Of a stretch of 64,000 nucleotides of DNA, positions 31,127 to 39,298 are shown piece after piece. The stretch's first letter is position 1. Every line of letters starts with the position of its first letter. The position numbers and the translations under genes were made by a program. The stretch is from Hymenobacter ruricola. GTDB taxonomy: Bacteria; Bacteroidota; Bacteroidia; Cytophagales; Hymenobacteraceae. A model generated the notes under the pieces. It saw only the letters and a list, made by a program, of their open reading frames with translations, ran no database searches and was not told where the DNA came from. The stretch spans positions 310,001-374,000 of the forward strand of contig NZ_JADQDM010000001.1 of assembly GCF_015694525.1 (NCBI RefSeq), read 5' to 3'.

Positions 31127-33810
31127 GCGCCCGCCACGGAAAAGGTGAGGTGGACGGCGGTGCCGGCCCGCTGCACGCGCAACTCGGAGATGCGTCCTTC
31201 CTGCACCAGCAAGGCGGCGGTTTGCGTCTCGCGCTCGCGGCCAAACCAGGCCACGGCCACGCGGCTGCGCAGCCGCACGGTGCGGCCAGCCCAGTCGCTG
31301 GCCTCGGTGGGGGCTTCGGCCAGCGAAAACGTGGGCTTCACAAACCGGTAGAACGGCGCCAGGAAGTCCTGCGCCCAGGTCAGGGCCGCATTGCCAACGA
31401 CGGTCAGCGGAAATTCATCCGTGGTGAGCTGGCCCGGCAGGCTCGCCAGCGGCACCCGGTAGGCGGCCCGGTACAGCAGGTAGAGCCACGACGCTTCGGA
31501 CCCATAAAAGGCCGTGAAATAGAACACGGACTCGTCGCCGCCGAAGTAGGCCACCGCGCCCGTGGCGTGGCAGCGCAGGTAGGGCAGGTTGTAGGCGTCG
31601 GTGAACACCTCCCAGCGCTGGGCCGGGGCGTCGGGCGCGTTCACGGCGCGCACGTCCAGCGCGTAACCGGGCGGGAAGCGAAAGGCCTGGGCCAGGGTGC
31701 GGTTGAAAGCGGGCGGGCGCACGGTTTCGCCCACCACGGGCACGGCGAAGTGGCGCAGCTCGGGCCTGGGCCGGGAATCCGGGGCCCCAACATCCCGCCC
31801 CGAAGCCATACCGGAAAACTCCGGGGTGGCCGCAACGTGGGTTTTTATCACCCCGGAGTTTTCCGGTATGGCAAAAATGTACGCCGAAGGCATGTCGGAG
31901 TTTTCCGGTATGGCCACAACGTACATTTTGGCCACTCCGAAGTTTTCCGGTATGGCTTCGACGTACATTTTGGCCACTCCGGAGTTTTCCGGTATGCCTT
32001 CGACGTAGGTTTTTGCCATACCGGAGTTTTCCGGTATGGCTTCGACGTACATTTTTGCCATTCCGGAGTTTTCCGGTATGGCTTCGACGTACATTTTTGC
32101 CATTCCGGAGTTTTCCGGTATGGCTTCGACGTAGGTTTTGGCCACTCCGGAGTTTTCCGGTATGGTTTCGACATGCGTTGCGGTCCTACCGGAAAACTCC
32201 GGGGAGCCCGCCCACCGCCCGGCCGCACGCTCTGGCCCCGCTGGCCGGCTGGGAGGCTCGGCCACGAAGTAGGCCAGCGGGTAGGCCACGGTGCGCGAGC
32301 CCACGTAGGGCGTGGCCTGCACCTGGAAGTGCAGATGGGGCTCGGGCGAGCGGCCGGAGTTGCCGCAGGTGCCCACAATGTCGCCCCGGCGCACGTGCTC
32401 GCCCACTTTCACCGGCACCGAGTGGGCCCGCAGGTGCGACAGCTGGGTGTAGAGGCCGGGCGCGTGGCGCAGCACCACGGTATTGCCCCAGTTCCGGGCC
32501 AGGTTCACGTCGCCCACGGCGTTGTCCTCAATGTGCTGCACGACCTCCGCCACCACGCCGTCGGCGGGGGCCAGCACCGGCTTGTTGTAGGCGTAGAAAT
32601 CGGAAACCGAGCGGCCAGCGCCCTGGTAGCTGCGGCCGTCGGCGTCGACGATGGCGAAGTCCAGCGCCTGGCCCCAGTCGCCGAGGTGGGTGGGCCCCCC
32701 GTCCTGGTACCCCTGGGTGCAGCGCCACGCGCCCAGGAAGGGCAGGGTGAGGGCCACCGCCCCCTGGTGGGCCAGCCGCACGCGGTCGGTGGCGTGGGCG
32801 TAGAGGTTGCGCTCGGGCGAGTAGCGCTGCACGGGCGTGAGCACGAGGCCCGCGCCGGGCCGCTCGCGCAGCAGCAGCACGTAGAGGAACAGCAGCGCCG
32901 TGACGCAGTAGGGCAGCGACAGCGCGGGCAGCCCCAGCTTGTCGAGCAGGGCCGTGAGGCCGGCCAGCAGCAGCACCGTCACGGGCACGCTGCCCAGGGC
33001 CCAGCCGTAGCTGGCCGCCGAGGGAATGACGAACACGCCGCCCACGGCCATGGCCGCCACCAGGTAATTAGCCCCGAGGTTGTACTCGTTGAGCCCGCCC
33101 GCCGCCGGCCCCGCCAGCGCGCTCAGCCCGTAGGCCACCAAAAACGCCAGCCCCGACAGCGAAAACGCAATGCGCGAGTGCCACAGCAGCCCGCCGGCCA
33201 CCAGCAGCCCGGCCAGGGCATTGTCCTGAAACAGCACCGCGCCCAGCGCCCGCAGGTAGGTGGCCAGCAGCGGCGGCCAGGGCCAGTCGGCCACCCACTG
33301 GGCCAAGCCCACCAGCCGCGGCCCGCCCACGGCGTACACGTCGTTCAGCCAGTACACGCTGCCCTCGGCGGCCGCCAGGTGCAGCAGCGGCCCGCTGCCC
33401 AGCAGCAAGAGCCACGTGGTGAGCAGGAAGGGCAGCGACAGAAACGGTAGTCCGCGCCCGCCCAGCCAGCCGCCGAGGGCCACGCTCAGCAGCAGGGCCA
33501 GGGCGGCGCCCACCGCCACCAGCCCCGCCAGCGCCCAGCCCGGCGCGTAGCAGGATGCCAGCGCCAGCCCGGTCAGCAGGGAGTTGAAGCTGTAGGCGCC
33601 CGCGTCGGTCCATTCCCTATTGAAGCCGGCCAGCCGGGCGCCGGCCACCGCCAGCGCCGCACCCGCCAGCCCCGCCACCCCGGCGGCCGGGTGGCTGAAC
33701 GTGACCAGCAGCAGCACCGCCGCAAAGCCCCGGTGCTGCGAAAAGAACAGCATGGCGTAGCTGTGCAGCACGGCGCGAAAGAAAGAAGGAATGGAAGAGG
33801 TGTTTGTCAT
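31123..33810 (-). CDS. Urea-transporter-like membrane domain fused to M23 metallopeptidase, with 42-bp coding repeats
   Basis: About 895 residues. The N-terminal 330 or so are a urea-transporter-type membrane domain (FFRAVLHSYAMLFFSQHRGF start, then AYSFNSLLTGLALA). The middle is an M23 endopeptidase (LGDWGQALDFAIVDADG, VLAPADGVVAEVV, CGNSGRSPEPHLHFQVQ with HLH zinc ligands) that would cut peptidoglycan peptides in the periplasm. Between it and a C-terminal beta-rich domain lie eight copies of a 14-residue unit (IPENSGMAKMYVEA), encoded by exact 42-bp repeats. I took ATG 33810; the longer frame to 33993 merely translates a repeat. ATGA overlap couples it to the barrel gene. The urea-transporter/M23 fusion is known in Bacteroidota; the substrate here is untested. 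Confidence 0.8.
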   Translation of the reverse strand: MTNTSSIPSFFRAVLHSYAMLFFSQHRGFAAVLLLVTFSHPAAGVAGLAGAALAVAGARLAGFNREWTDAGAYSFNSLLTGLALASCYAPGWALAGLVAVGAALALLLSVALGGWLGGRGLPFLSLPFLLTTWLLLLGSGPLLHLAAAEGSVYWLNDVYAVGGPRLVGLAQWVADWPWPPLLATYLRALGAVLFQDNALAGLLVAGGLLWHSRIAFSLSGLAFLVAYGLSALAGPAAGGLNEYNLGANYLVAAMAVGGVFVIPSAASYGWALGSVPVTVLLLAGLTALLDKLGLPALSLPYCVTALLFLYVLLLRERPGAGLVLTPVQRYSPERNLYAHATDRVRLAHQGAVALTLPFLGAWRCTQGYQDGGPTHLGDWGQALDFAIVDADGRSYQGAGRSVSDFYAYNKPVLAPADGVVAEVVQHIEDNAVGDVNLARNWGNTVVLRHAPGLYTQLSHLRAHSVPVKVGEHVRRGDIVGTCGNSGRSPEPHLHFQVQATPYVGSRTVAYPLAYFVAEPPSRPAGPERAAGRWAGSPEFSGRTATHVETIPENSGVAKTYVEAIPENSGMAKMYVEAIPENSGMAKMYVEAIPENSGMAKTYVEGIPENSGVAKMYVEAIPENFGVAKMYVVAIPENSDMPSAYIFAIPENSGVIKTHVAATPEFSGMASGRDVGAPDSRPRPELRHFAVPVVGETVRPPAFNRTLAQAFRFPPGYALDVRAVNAPDAPAQRWEVFTDAYNLPYLRCHATGAVAYFGGDESVFYFTAFYGSEASWLYLLYRAAYRVPLASLPGQLTTDEFPLTVVGNAALTWAQDFLAPFYRFVKPTFSLAEAPTEASDWAGRTVRLRSRVAVAWFGRERETQTAALLVQEGRISELRVQRAGTAVHLTFSVAGA
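31811..32202. repeat. Eight-unit 42-bp coding tandem repeat with inverted caps
   Basis: CCGGAGTTTTCCGG-type cores occur with TTTT at 31859, 31901, 31943, 31985, 32027, 32069, 32111 and 32153, exactly 42 bp apart. Copies of the core in opposite orientation flank the array (31811-31824 and 32189-32202). All lie in frame in the M23 fusion gene: forward units read PENSG and caps read PEFSG. Confidence 0.93.
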
Positions 33811-33990
33811 TGCGAGTGGAGCGCAGCGGAACGCGGCAATCCGTCCTGTAAATGCGACCAGCCTGATAACCTCAGACTGTTTTTTGAAGTGGTGAGTGGC
33901 TAATGAAGAACTTTCTGGGTTAGGCAAGTTGGTCGCATTGGGAGGACGGATTGCCGCGTTGCGCTGCGCTCCACTCGCAATGACAAACAC
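33800..33990. repeat. Palindromic repeat, family C
   Basis: Left arm begins near 33800 (GTGTTTGTCATTGCGAGTGG) and is mirrored up to 33990. The start codon of the urea-transporter/M23 gene (33808-33810) lies inside the left arm. It fills the gap to the decarboxylase gene. Confidence 0.88.
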
Positions 33991-33993
33991 CAC

Positions 33994-35337
33994 CTACCGC
34001 AGGTGTGCCGGCACCTGCTCCAGCTGCTGCAGGTATTCCAGCGTCTCGGCGGCTCTTATCAGGTGCACCTGGGCTGTCTGGTCAATCAGCACCACGTTGG
34101 GGCGCAGGTTGATGAACTGCTGCCACTGGCTGAGGTTGTAGGCGCCCACTTTGTGCACCAGCACGTGGTGGCCGGGCGCGAGCAGGGGCAGGGCAATGCT
34201 TTCGCGCAGCATATCAATGTTCATGCACAAAGGTCCGTAGAGCACCGTGGGCTCGGTTTGGTTGGAGAATTCGCGGGTGGGGCTGATGTGGTGGTCGTAC
34301 CAGAAAGAAGTGAAGAGCAGGTTCACGCCAAAGTCGAGGATGGTGGCGCGGCGGCCGTCGGCCAGGCGCTTATTCGCCAGCACCGTGCCGATGAGCGAGC
34401 CCGCGTCGTCCACCAGCGCCCGGCCCGCTTCCAGCACCAGCACGGGCAGCTCGCCGCTCCTGAAGCCCGCGCCCAGCAAGGCCCCGGTGATGGCTTCGGC
34501 GTACTCGTCCAGGCTCGGCACGGTATCGGAGGCGGGCAGGTAGGCGCCTTTCAGCGTGTTGGTGGAAGGAAAGCCGCCGCCCAGGTCGAGGTATTGAATG
34601 GAAGTATTCAGCTCCCGCTCGCAGCGCAGGGCCAGCGCCGCCAGCTTGGCGGCCGCCGTGGCGTAGGCCGCCGTTTGCAGGATGTACGTCCCGATGTGGC
34701 AGTGCAGGCCCACCAGTTCCAGCCGCCCCGGGGCCACGATGCGGCCCAGCGCCTGCCAGGCTTCGCCATTCTCCAGGTTGAAGCCGAACCGGTCCCACTG
34801 CGGCACAATGCCGGCGTCGAGGTTCACGCGCAGGGCCACGCGGGGGCGTTGAGGCCGGCCGGCGGCCACGTCCAGCAGCAGGTGCAGCTCGTCGGCGTGG
34901 TCGAGGTGAATCACGGCGTCGACTGCGCAGGCGCGTTCCAGGTCGGCGCGCCGCTTGCCGGGCCCGTTGAAGAGGATGTGCGGGCCGGGCACCCCGTTGA
35001 GCAAGGCCTTTTCCAGCTCCATGCCGCTCACCACCTCCGCCCAGGCGCCCTCCTGGTGGAAGGTGCGGCACACGGCATTCAGGTAGTTCGTCTTATAGGA
35101 CCACGCCAGCTGCACCTGCGGGTAGCGCGTGCCGAAGGCCCGCACGGCGGCCTGGTAGCTGCGCCGCAGCTGCCGCTCGCTCAGCACAAACAGCGGCGAG
35201 CCGAAGCGGGCCACCAGCTCGTCCACCGCCACGCCATCCAGGGCCGTCACGGCGCGGGCCCCGGCGCGCGGGCCAAACTTGTTCAGCGCGCCGGCCGTGA
35301 GCTTGCGCAGGGTGGGGCGTTCGTAGGGGAGTTTCAT
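33994..35337 (-). CDS. Type III (alanine-racemase-fold) PLP-dependent decarboxylase
   Basis: 447 residues of the DapDC/ornithine-decarboxylase class. The PLP Lys lies in LAWSYKTNYLNAV. HCHIGTYILQ, YLDLGGGFPSTNT and LVLEAGRALVDDAG form the barrel face, and YGPLCMNIDMLRES near the C-terminus supplies the partner-subunit Cys. It differs from housekeeping LysA in sequence and setting: PqqD-like and ATP-grasp genes lie upstream. The natural substrate could be a diamino acid or a ligated peptide product; not decidable here. Separated from the ATP-grasp gene by a family B repeat. Confidence 0.88.
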   Translation of the reverse strand: MKLPYERPTLRKLTAGALNKFGPRAGARAVTALDGVAVDELVARFGSPLFVLSERQLRRSYQAAVRAFGTRYPQVQLAWSYKTNYLNAVCRTFHQEGAWAEVVSGMELEKALLNGVPGPHILFNGPGKRRADLERACAVDAVIHLDHADELHLLLDVAAGRPQRPRVALRVNLDAGIVPQWDRFGFNLENGEAWQALGRIVAPGRLELVGLHCHIGTYILQTAAYATAAAKLAALALRCERELNTSIQYLDLGGGFPSTNTLKGAYLPASDTVPSLDEYAEAITGALLGAGFRSGELPVLVLEAGRALVDDAGSLIGTVLANKRLADGRRATILDFGVNLLFTSFWYDHHISPTREFSNQTEPTVLYGPLCMNIDMLRESIALPLLAPGHHVLVHKVGAYNLSQWQQFINLRPNVVLIDQTAQVHLIRAAETLEYLQQLEQVPAHLR

Positions 35338-35375
35338 GGGGTGTAATTAGGGGGCGGGCGAGGCGGAGAAGGCGC

Positions 35376-35478
35376 CTGTCATCCTGAGCGCAGCGAAGGA
35401 CCTTCTTCCCGATGAACAATTTGCCGTAAACAATTGCTGCGGACGTGAGAAGGTCCTTCGCTGCGCTCAGGATGACAG
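35376..35478. repeat. Palindromic repeat, family B (CTGTCATCCTGAGCG)
   Basis: Perfect 31-bp arms at 35376-35406 and 35448-35478 with a 41-bp centre, between the ATP-grasp and decarboxylase genes. Confidence 0.92.
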
Positions 35479-35499
35479 CCGCTCGCCCGCCATCACCCT

Positions 35500-36558
35500 T
35501 CAAAGCTCGCCCAGCGCCGCCGCTTGCTGGAACTGGGTGTGGTCGGTAATCAGGTCCCAGGCGTAGCGCACGAACATTTTGCCCACCGCGTAGCCGTCCA
35601 TCAGCGGCACGGGCAGGCCCAGCGCCAGGCGGAGCAGGGCCGCCGGCTGGTTCTGGCCGGCGGCGGCCGTGAGGTATATCCAGGCCGGGAAGCGCGGGTT
35701 GATTTCCATGATGAACAGTTCATCGCCCGGCGTGCGCATGATTTCCAGCTCGAAGCCGCCGCGCCAGCGCGTGGCCTCGGCAAAGCGGCGGGCCAGGGCC
35801 AGCAGAGCCTCGTCTTCGAGCGTGATGCCGGCCCAGGCCTTGCCCTTGTCCGTGATGGTGAGCTTGCGCATGGGCACCGCGCTCAGGGCCCGGCCGTGGC
35901 CGTCGCCCAGCCCGGCGATGTTGATTTCCTGTCCCGCCACGTACTGCTGCGCGATGAGCGGCACGCCCCACAGCCCGCTCAGCCTTAGAAAGGCCTGCTC
36001 CGCCTGGGCCAGCGAGTGCACCACGGCGGCATCGTAGTAGCGGCCCTTCAGCACCAGCGGCCAGCCCAGGGCCTCGGCTGCGCCCGCCACTTCGGCCACG
36101 GCGTGCAGCAGCCGGCCGGGCGGCACCCGCAGGCCGTGCGCCGCCCCGAAAGCCGGCAGGTTCAGCTTGTCGCGGGCCTCCAGCTGCGCCAGCGTGGGCA
36201 AAAAGGTCTGGATGCCCAGCGCCCGCAGCTCCGGCGCCAGCTTGATGAAGTTGTACAGCTCGGCGTCAAAATTCGGGATGAGCACGGCCACGTCCTCCTG
36301 CTCGCGCACGTAGCGCAGGCGCTCCAGCAGCGCCGCCGTGCCGGCCGAGGGGTAGGGCAGCTGGTAGGTGCGGTCCACCAGCTCGCGCAGGTAGATGCCC
36401 GGCTCCAGTGCCTCGTAGCTCAGCCCGATGATGCGCAGGTCGAAGTCCGGGCTTTCGCGCAGGGCGCGGATGACGGCCACGCCCGGGCCGGGGCTGTCGG
36501 TGGCGTTGAGGCCGGTCACGGCCACCGTGAGGCGGGGGCGGGCAGCGGGGAGGGGCAC
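35500..36558 (-). CDS. ATP-grasp ligase
   Basis: 352 residues. A pre-ATP-grasp domain begins LTVAVTGLNATDSPGPGVAV. The ATP-grasp fold follows: WPLVLKGRYYDAAVV (nucleotide-binding Lys), IAQQYVAGQEINIAGLGDG, and GGFELEIMRTPGDELFIMEI with NPRFPAWIYL (Mg-binding Glu/Asn). This resembles carbamoyl-phosphate-synthase-type and amino-acid or peptide ligases. Six bases separate it from the upstream PqqD-like gene, so the pair is surely co-translated. That pairing is typical of peptide-modifying or RiPP-like systems; the substrate is unknown. Confidence 0.87.
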   Translation of the reverse strand: MPLPAARPRLTVAVTGLNATDSPGPGVAVIRALRESPDFDLRIIGLSYEALEPGIYLRELVDRTYQLPYPSAGTAALLERLRYVREQEDVAVLIPNFDAELYNFIKLAPELRALGIQTFLPTLAQLEARDKLNLPAFGAAHGLRVPPGRLLHAVAEVAGAAEALGWPLVLKGRYYDAAVVHSLAQAEQAFLRLSGLWGVPLIAQQYVAGQEINIAGLGDGHGRALSAVPMRKLTITDKGKAWAGITLEDEALLALARRFAEATRWRGGFELEIMRTPGDELFIMEINPRFPAWIYLTAAAGQNQPAALLRLALGLPVPLMDGYAVGKMFVRYAWDLITDHTQFQQAAALGEL

Positions 36559-36564
36559 GGCGGG

Positions 36565-36804
36565 TTAGTCTAGCAGGTTGAATTCGCGCAGCTGGGCCAG
36601 CAGGTCGTCCCAGTCTTTTTCGAGTTGGCCCGGGGCCACGTCGTAGCGCTCCAGAATGTCGGCTTTGATGGCCACCGGGTCCAGGCCGTCCTTGGCGCGG
36701 GCCAGAATGTCGGCCGCCAGCGGGTTGGCCGAGAAGGAGTCGCCGGTGGCGGGGTTGAAGATGAAGCCGGATTCGCTGGTGGCAATGTTCTTTTTGAGCT
36801 TCAT
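36565..36804 (-). CDS. PqqD-like small protein (peptide-binding RRE type)
   Basis: 79 residues from ATG 36804 (MKLKKNIATSESGFIFNPAT); a start at 36819 would add five residues. The pattern GFIFNPATGDSFSANPLAAD, ADILERYDVAPGQLEKDW and AQLREFNLLD matches PqqD-family winged helices that hold leader peptides for RiPP enzymes. It is first in a row with an ATP-grasp ligase and a PLP decarboxylase. No obvious precursor peptide gene is seen next to it, but one too short to notice could lie in 36805-36962 or elsewhere. Confidence 0.75.
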   Translation of the reverse strand: MKLKKNIATSESGFIFNPATGDSFSANPLAADILARAKDGLDPVAIKADILERYDVAPGQLEKDWDDLLAQLREFNLLD

Positions 36805-36850
36805 GGGGGCAGTGGGCAACAGTGGGCTGATTGGGTTTCGAAAGAACGGC

Positions 36851-36936
36851 CATGCCGAGCGCAGCGAAGCATCTTGCCCGCCGCCACTAATTATTGATTA
36901 CTGACCCGGGCAAGATGCTTCGCTGCGCTCGGCATG
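36851..36936. repeat. Palindromic repeat, family A
   Basis: Perfect 30-bp arms 36851-36880 and 36907-36936 (CATGCCGAGCGCAGCG core), between the PqqD-like gene and the gliding-CTD gene. Confidence 0.92.
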
Positions 36937-36962
36937 ACGGGTAGTGCAGCTTGTTCAAATGA

Positions 36963-38897
36963 TTACGGCAGCACCTCCACCCAACCCTTGTACTTCTGGC
37001 CGTCGGTGTAGGTGACGAGGTAGTAGTACAGGCCGCCCGCGCCCGCGCCGTTCCACTGAAAGCCGCGCTCCGATGATGAAAACACGGGCTGGCCCCAGCG
37101 CGAGAAGATTTTGATGCTGGCAAACTTGTGGTCGCAGAAGTCCACCGGCAGGTCGGGCATCCGGAAGGAGTCGTTCAGGCCGTCGCCGTTGGGGGTGAAG
37201 ACGTTGGGCGGGCGGAAGGCCAGCGAGTCGCCCTTCGGCGCCACCACGAAGCGGATGAGGCGCTCCTGCGGCAGCGGCTCGCAGGGCCCGGCCTCGGCCA
37301 GCCGGAAGCGCACCAGCAGGCCGTTGTTGGCCCGGGCCGCCGCCACGGCGTCGCAGGTGGGCAGCCAGGAAAACGCGGCGTCGGCCCGGCCGTAGCCGTT
37401 GCGCGCCGCGAAGGCCATGCCCGCGTCGGCCAGGTTGAAGCCGGCGCCGGCGGCGCTCAGGGTGAGGGCATTCCGATTGGCATCAGTGCCGGTGAGGGTG
37501 GCATCGTAGCGCTCGCCCAGCGTCAGGCGCACCACGGCGGGCGCGTCGTCGGACACGGGCAGCGGCGCGGGCGGGAAAGTGGTGGCGAGCACCGGCGCCT
37601 GGTTGGGCAGGGAGGCGGCCGTGAAGGCAATGCGGATGGTGTCGTGCTTGGGCAGGCTGCAGCCGTTGTCGGCCACAATGACGTCGACCAGGTACACCCG
37701 GCCGCCCGTGTCGAGGCAGTCCGGGAAGCACAGCGTGGTGGTGAGGGTATCGGGGGCGCCCGCGCTGTGCACCGTGCCGCTGGTGGTGCTGGTGAAAACG
37801 GGCGCCGTGGCGGTGGTGAAATTGACCGCCCGGCTGGTCATGGTGAGCGTGGAGCTGGGGTCGGGGTCGGTGTAGCGAATGGCAAGGCAGCGGTTGCCGC
37901 CGGGCGTCAGGCGCAGCGTGTCGCGGCCGGGGCGGTAGGCGGCGGCGCTGCCCGGCGCGCGCACTTGCAGCGTGGGCGCCATGTTGGTGGGGCAGTTCAG
38001 TACGTAGAGCTGGAAGTCGCGCCGGGTTTCGCCGATTTTCACGCCCCGCCGAAACTCCGAGCAGCGCACCCCGAACACGAACAGTCCCAGGTCGCGGGGC
38101 CGCACCGTGAGGCGGCCCGTGTGCGCGTCGATGCCCAGGGCCGGGCTGCCCGGTATCTGGTTGCTGGTGCCCAGCCCGCGGTTCCAGTTGATGAGGGAGT
38201 ACGGCGCCGGGCCGGCCTGGGCGAGGATGGGGTTGGGGTTGGTGGCGTGGCCGTTGAGGGGCGTTACCATGTCGTAGGCCAGGGAGTCGCCGTCGGGGTC
38301 CTGCCCGCCAAAGTCGTAGTAAAACAGCTCGTCGCGGCAGGCATAGTCGCCCAAGGGCGGAAAGATGCGCGGCGTCGAGTCGAGGAAGGCCGCGCCGCTG
38401 CGGACGACGGCCGGAAATTCGAGGTAAAAAGTTTGGGCCGCGTTGTTGGGCGCCACGATGTTGCCGATGGTCACGTTGCGGCAGCAGCGCTCCACGGCCA
38501 CGTAGTAGCCGGCGGCGTTGGTGTAGGTGGCCGCGCTCAGGGTAATGTCCTTGGTGTACACCAGCTTGCGGGTGCTCAGCGAGCCCACGGTGCAGGCCGG
38601 GTTGGTGTAGTTCACGAAGGTGTCGCTAACGCGGGGCAGCACCACGTCGGCCATGCGCTGGTTGGTGGTTTTGTTGAAGATGCTGGCCGTGAGGTTGTCG
38701 TCCAGCGCGCCCGCGCTGCCGTTGATGGCGTCGAAGTACAGGTTCAGGCTCAAGGTGTAGGTGCTGCCGGACTTGTGCTGCAAGTCCAGCTCGCCGCCCA
38801 CGATGTGCGTGGCCGCGGCTGCCAGCGGGGCCAGCAGCGCGAGCAGGACCAGCGCCCACCCCCGAAAATCAGCCCGTGCCGTCCAGATACACTTCAT
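36963..38897 (-). CDS. Secreted adhesin-like protein with gliding-motility (T9SS type B) C-terminal domain
   Basis: 644 residues from ATG 38897. The signal peptide (WALVLLALLAPLAAAATHIV) leads directly into ATHIVGGELDLQHKSGSTYT, the usual start of these large secreted proteins. A beta-sandwich body follows with Cys-containing loops (VERCCRNVTIGNIV, VIVADNGCSLPKHD). The C-terminus (RPPNVFTPNGDGLNDSFRM, IKIFSRWGQPVFSSS, GLYYYLVTYTDGQKYKGWVE) is the gliding-motility-associated CTD used for type IX export and surface attachment. Extracellular. Likely an adhesin or surface matrix protein; ligand unknown. Confidence 0.93.
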   Translation of the reverse strand: MKCIWTARADFRGWALVLLALLAPLAAAATHIVGGELDLQHKSGSTYTLSLNLYFDAINGSAGALDDNLTASIFNKTTNQRMADVVLPRVSDTFVNYTNPACTVGSLSTRKLVYTKDITLSAATYTNAAGYYVAVERCCRNVTIGNIVAPNNAAQTFYLEFPAVVRSGAAFLDSTPRIFPPLGDYACRDELFYYDFGGQDPDGDSLAYDMVTPLNGHATNPNPILAQAGPAPYSLINWNRGLGTSNQIPGSPALGIDAHTGRLTVRPRDLGLFVFGVRCSEFRRGVKIGETRRDFQLYVLNCPTNMAPTLQVRAPGSAAAYRPGRDTLRLTPGGNRCLAIRYTDPDPSSTLTMTSRAVNFTTATAPVFTSTTSGTVHSAGAPDTLTTTLCFPDCLDTGGRVYLVDVIVADNGCSLPKHDTIRIAFTAASLPNQAPVLATTFPPAPLPVSDDAPAVVRLTLGERYDATLTGTDANRNALTLSAAGAGFNLADAGMAFAARNGYGRADAAFSWLPTCDAVAAARANNGLLVRFRLAEAGPCEPLPQERLIRFVVAPKGDSLAFRPPNVFTPNGDGLNDSFRMPDLPVDFCDHKFASIKIFSRWGQPVFSSSERGFQWNGAGAGGLYYYLVTYTDGQKYKGWVEVLP

Positions 38898-39010
38898 AAC
38901 AAATAGGATAGCGAAAAAAATAACCGACGCCCGGCCCAAGGCCCGGCCGCCCCTTGCAGAGAGCGGCCGGGCCCAACCAGGCCCGAACCGGCGGTTCGGT
39001 AATCAGCAAT

Positions 39011-39190
39011 TTAGCTCGCGCCGCCCGTTTTGGTGGTGTCGGCCGGCGGGGTCGTGGTCGGCGGGGTCGGCTTCTGACAGTTTTTGCCGCCGGCCGGGCG
39101 CACGCATTCTTTCTCGCAGCCCGAAAAGCTGCTCATGGAGCCCAGCAGCGCGGCGGCGCTGAGCAGGCGGAGGGTGGTGGATAGTCGCAT
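39011..39190 (-). CDS. Small lipoprotein
   Basis: 59 residues. The signal MRLSTTLRLLSAAALLGSMS ends in SFSGC, a lipobox with lipidated Cys25. The mature part is short, with Cys29 and Cys38 (CEKECVRPAGGKNC) and then a Pro/Thr-rich tail. It lies 113 bp upstream of, and in line with, the gliding-CTD gene, and may share its transcript. No family recognised. Confidence 0.65.
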   Translation of the reverse strand: MRLSTTLRLLSAAALLGSMSSFSGCEKECVRPAGGKNCQKPTPPTTTPPADTTKTGGAS

Positions 39191-39298
39191 GGTTGTTGAA
39201 AAAGAAAAGAGTGAAAAAATGAAAACCGGGAGAAGCGTAAGGGTAATGGAATAAGCGGAGGCGGAATAATGGAGAAAGAAGCGAAAAGGCCGGCCCTG

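Noticed and set aside
31811-32202. CRISPR array
   Set aside because: Tandem units are 42 bp without unique spacers and lie in frame in a gene.
31150-33450. 766-residue plus-strand frame opposite the M23 fusion
   Set aside because: Low-complexity antisense translation; only the minus frame has peptidase motifs.
33811-33993. N-terminal extension of the urea-transporter/M23 gene
   Set aside because: It only translates the family C repeat; the transporter start motif begins after 33810.
37128-38906. 592-residue plus-strand frame opposite the gliding-CTD gene
   Set aside because: Gly/Val/His-rich shadow; the minus-strand protein has a signal peptide and CTD.
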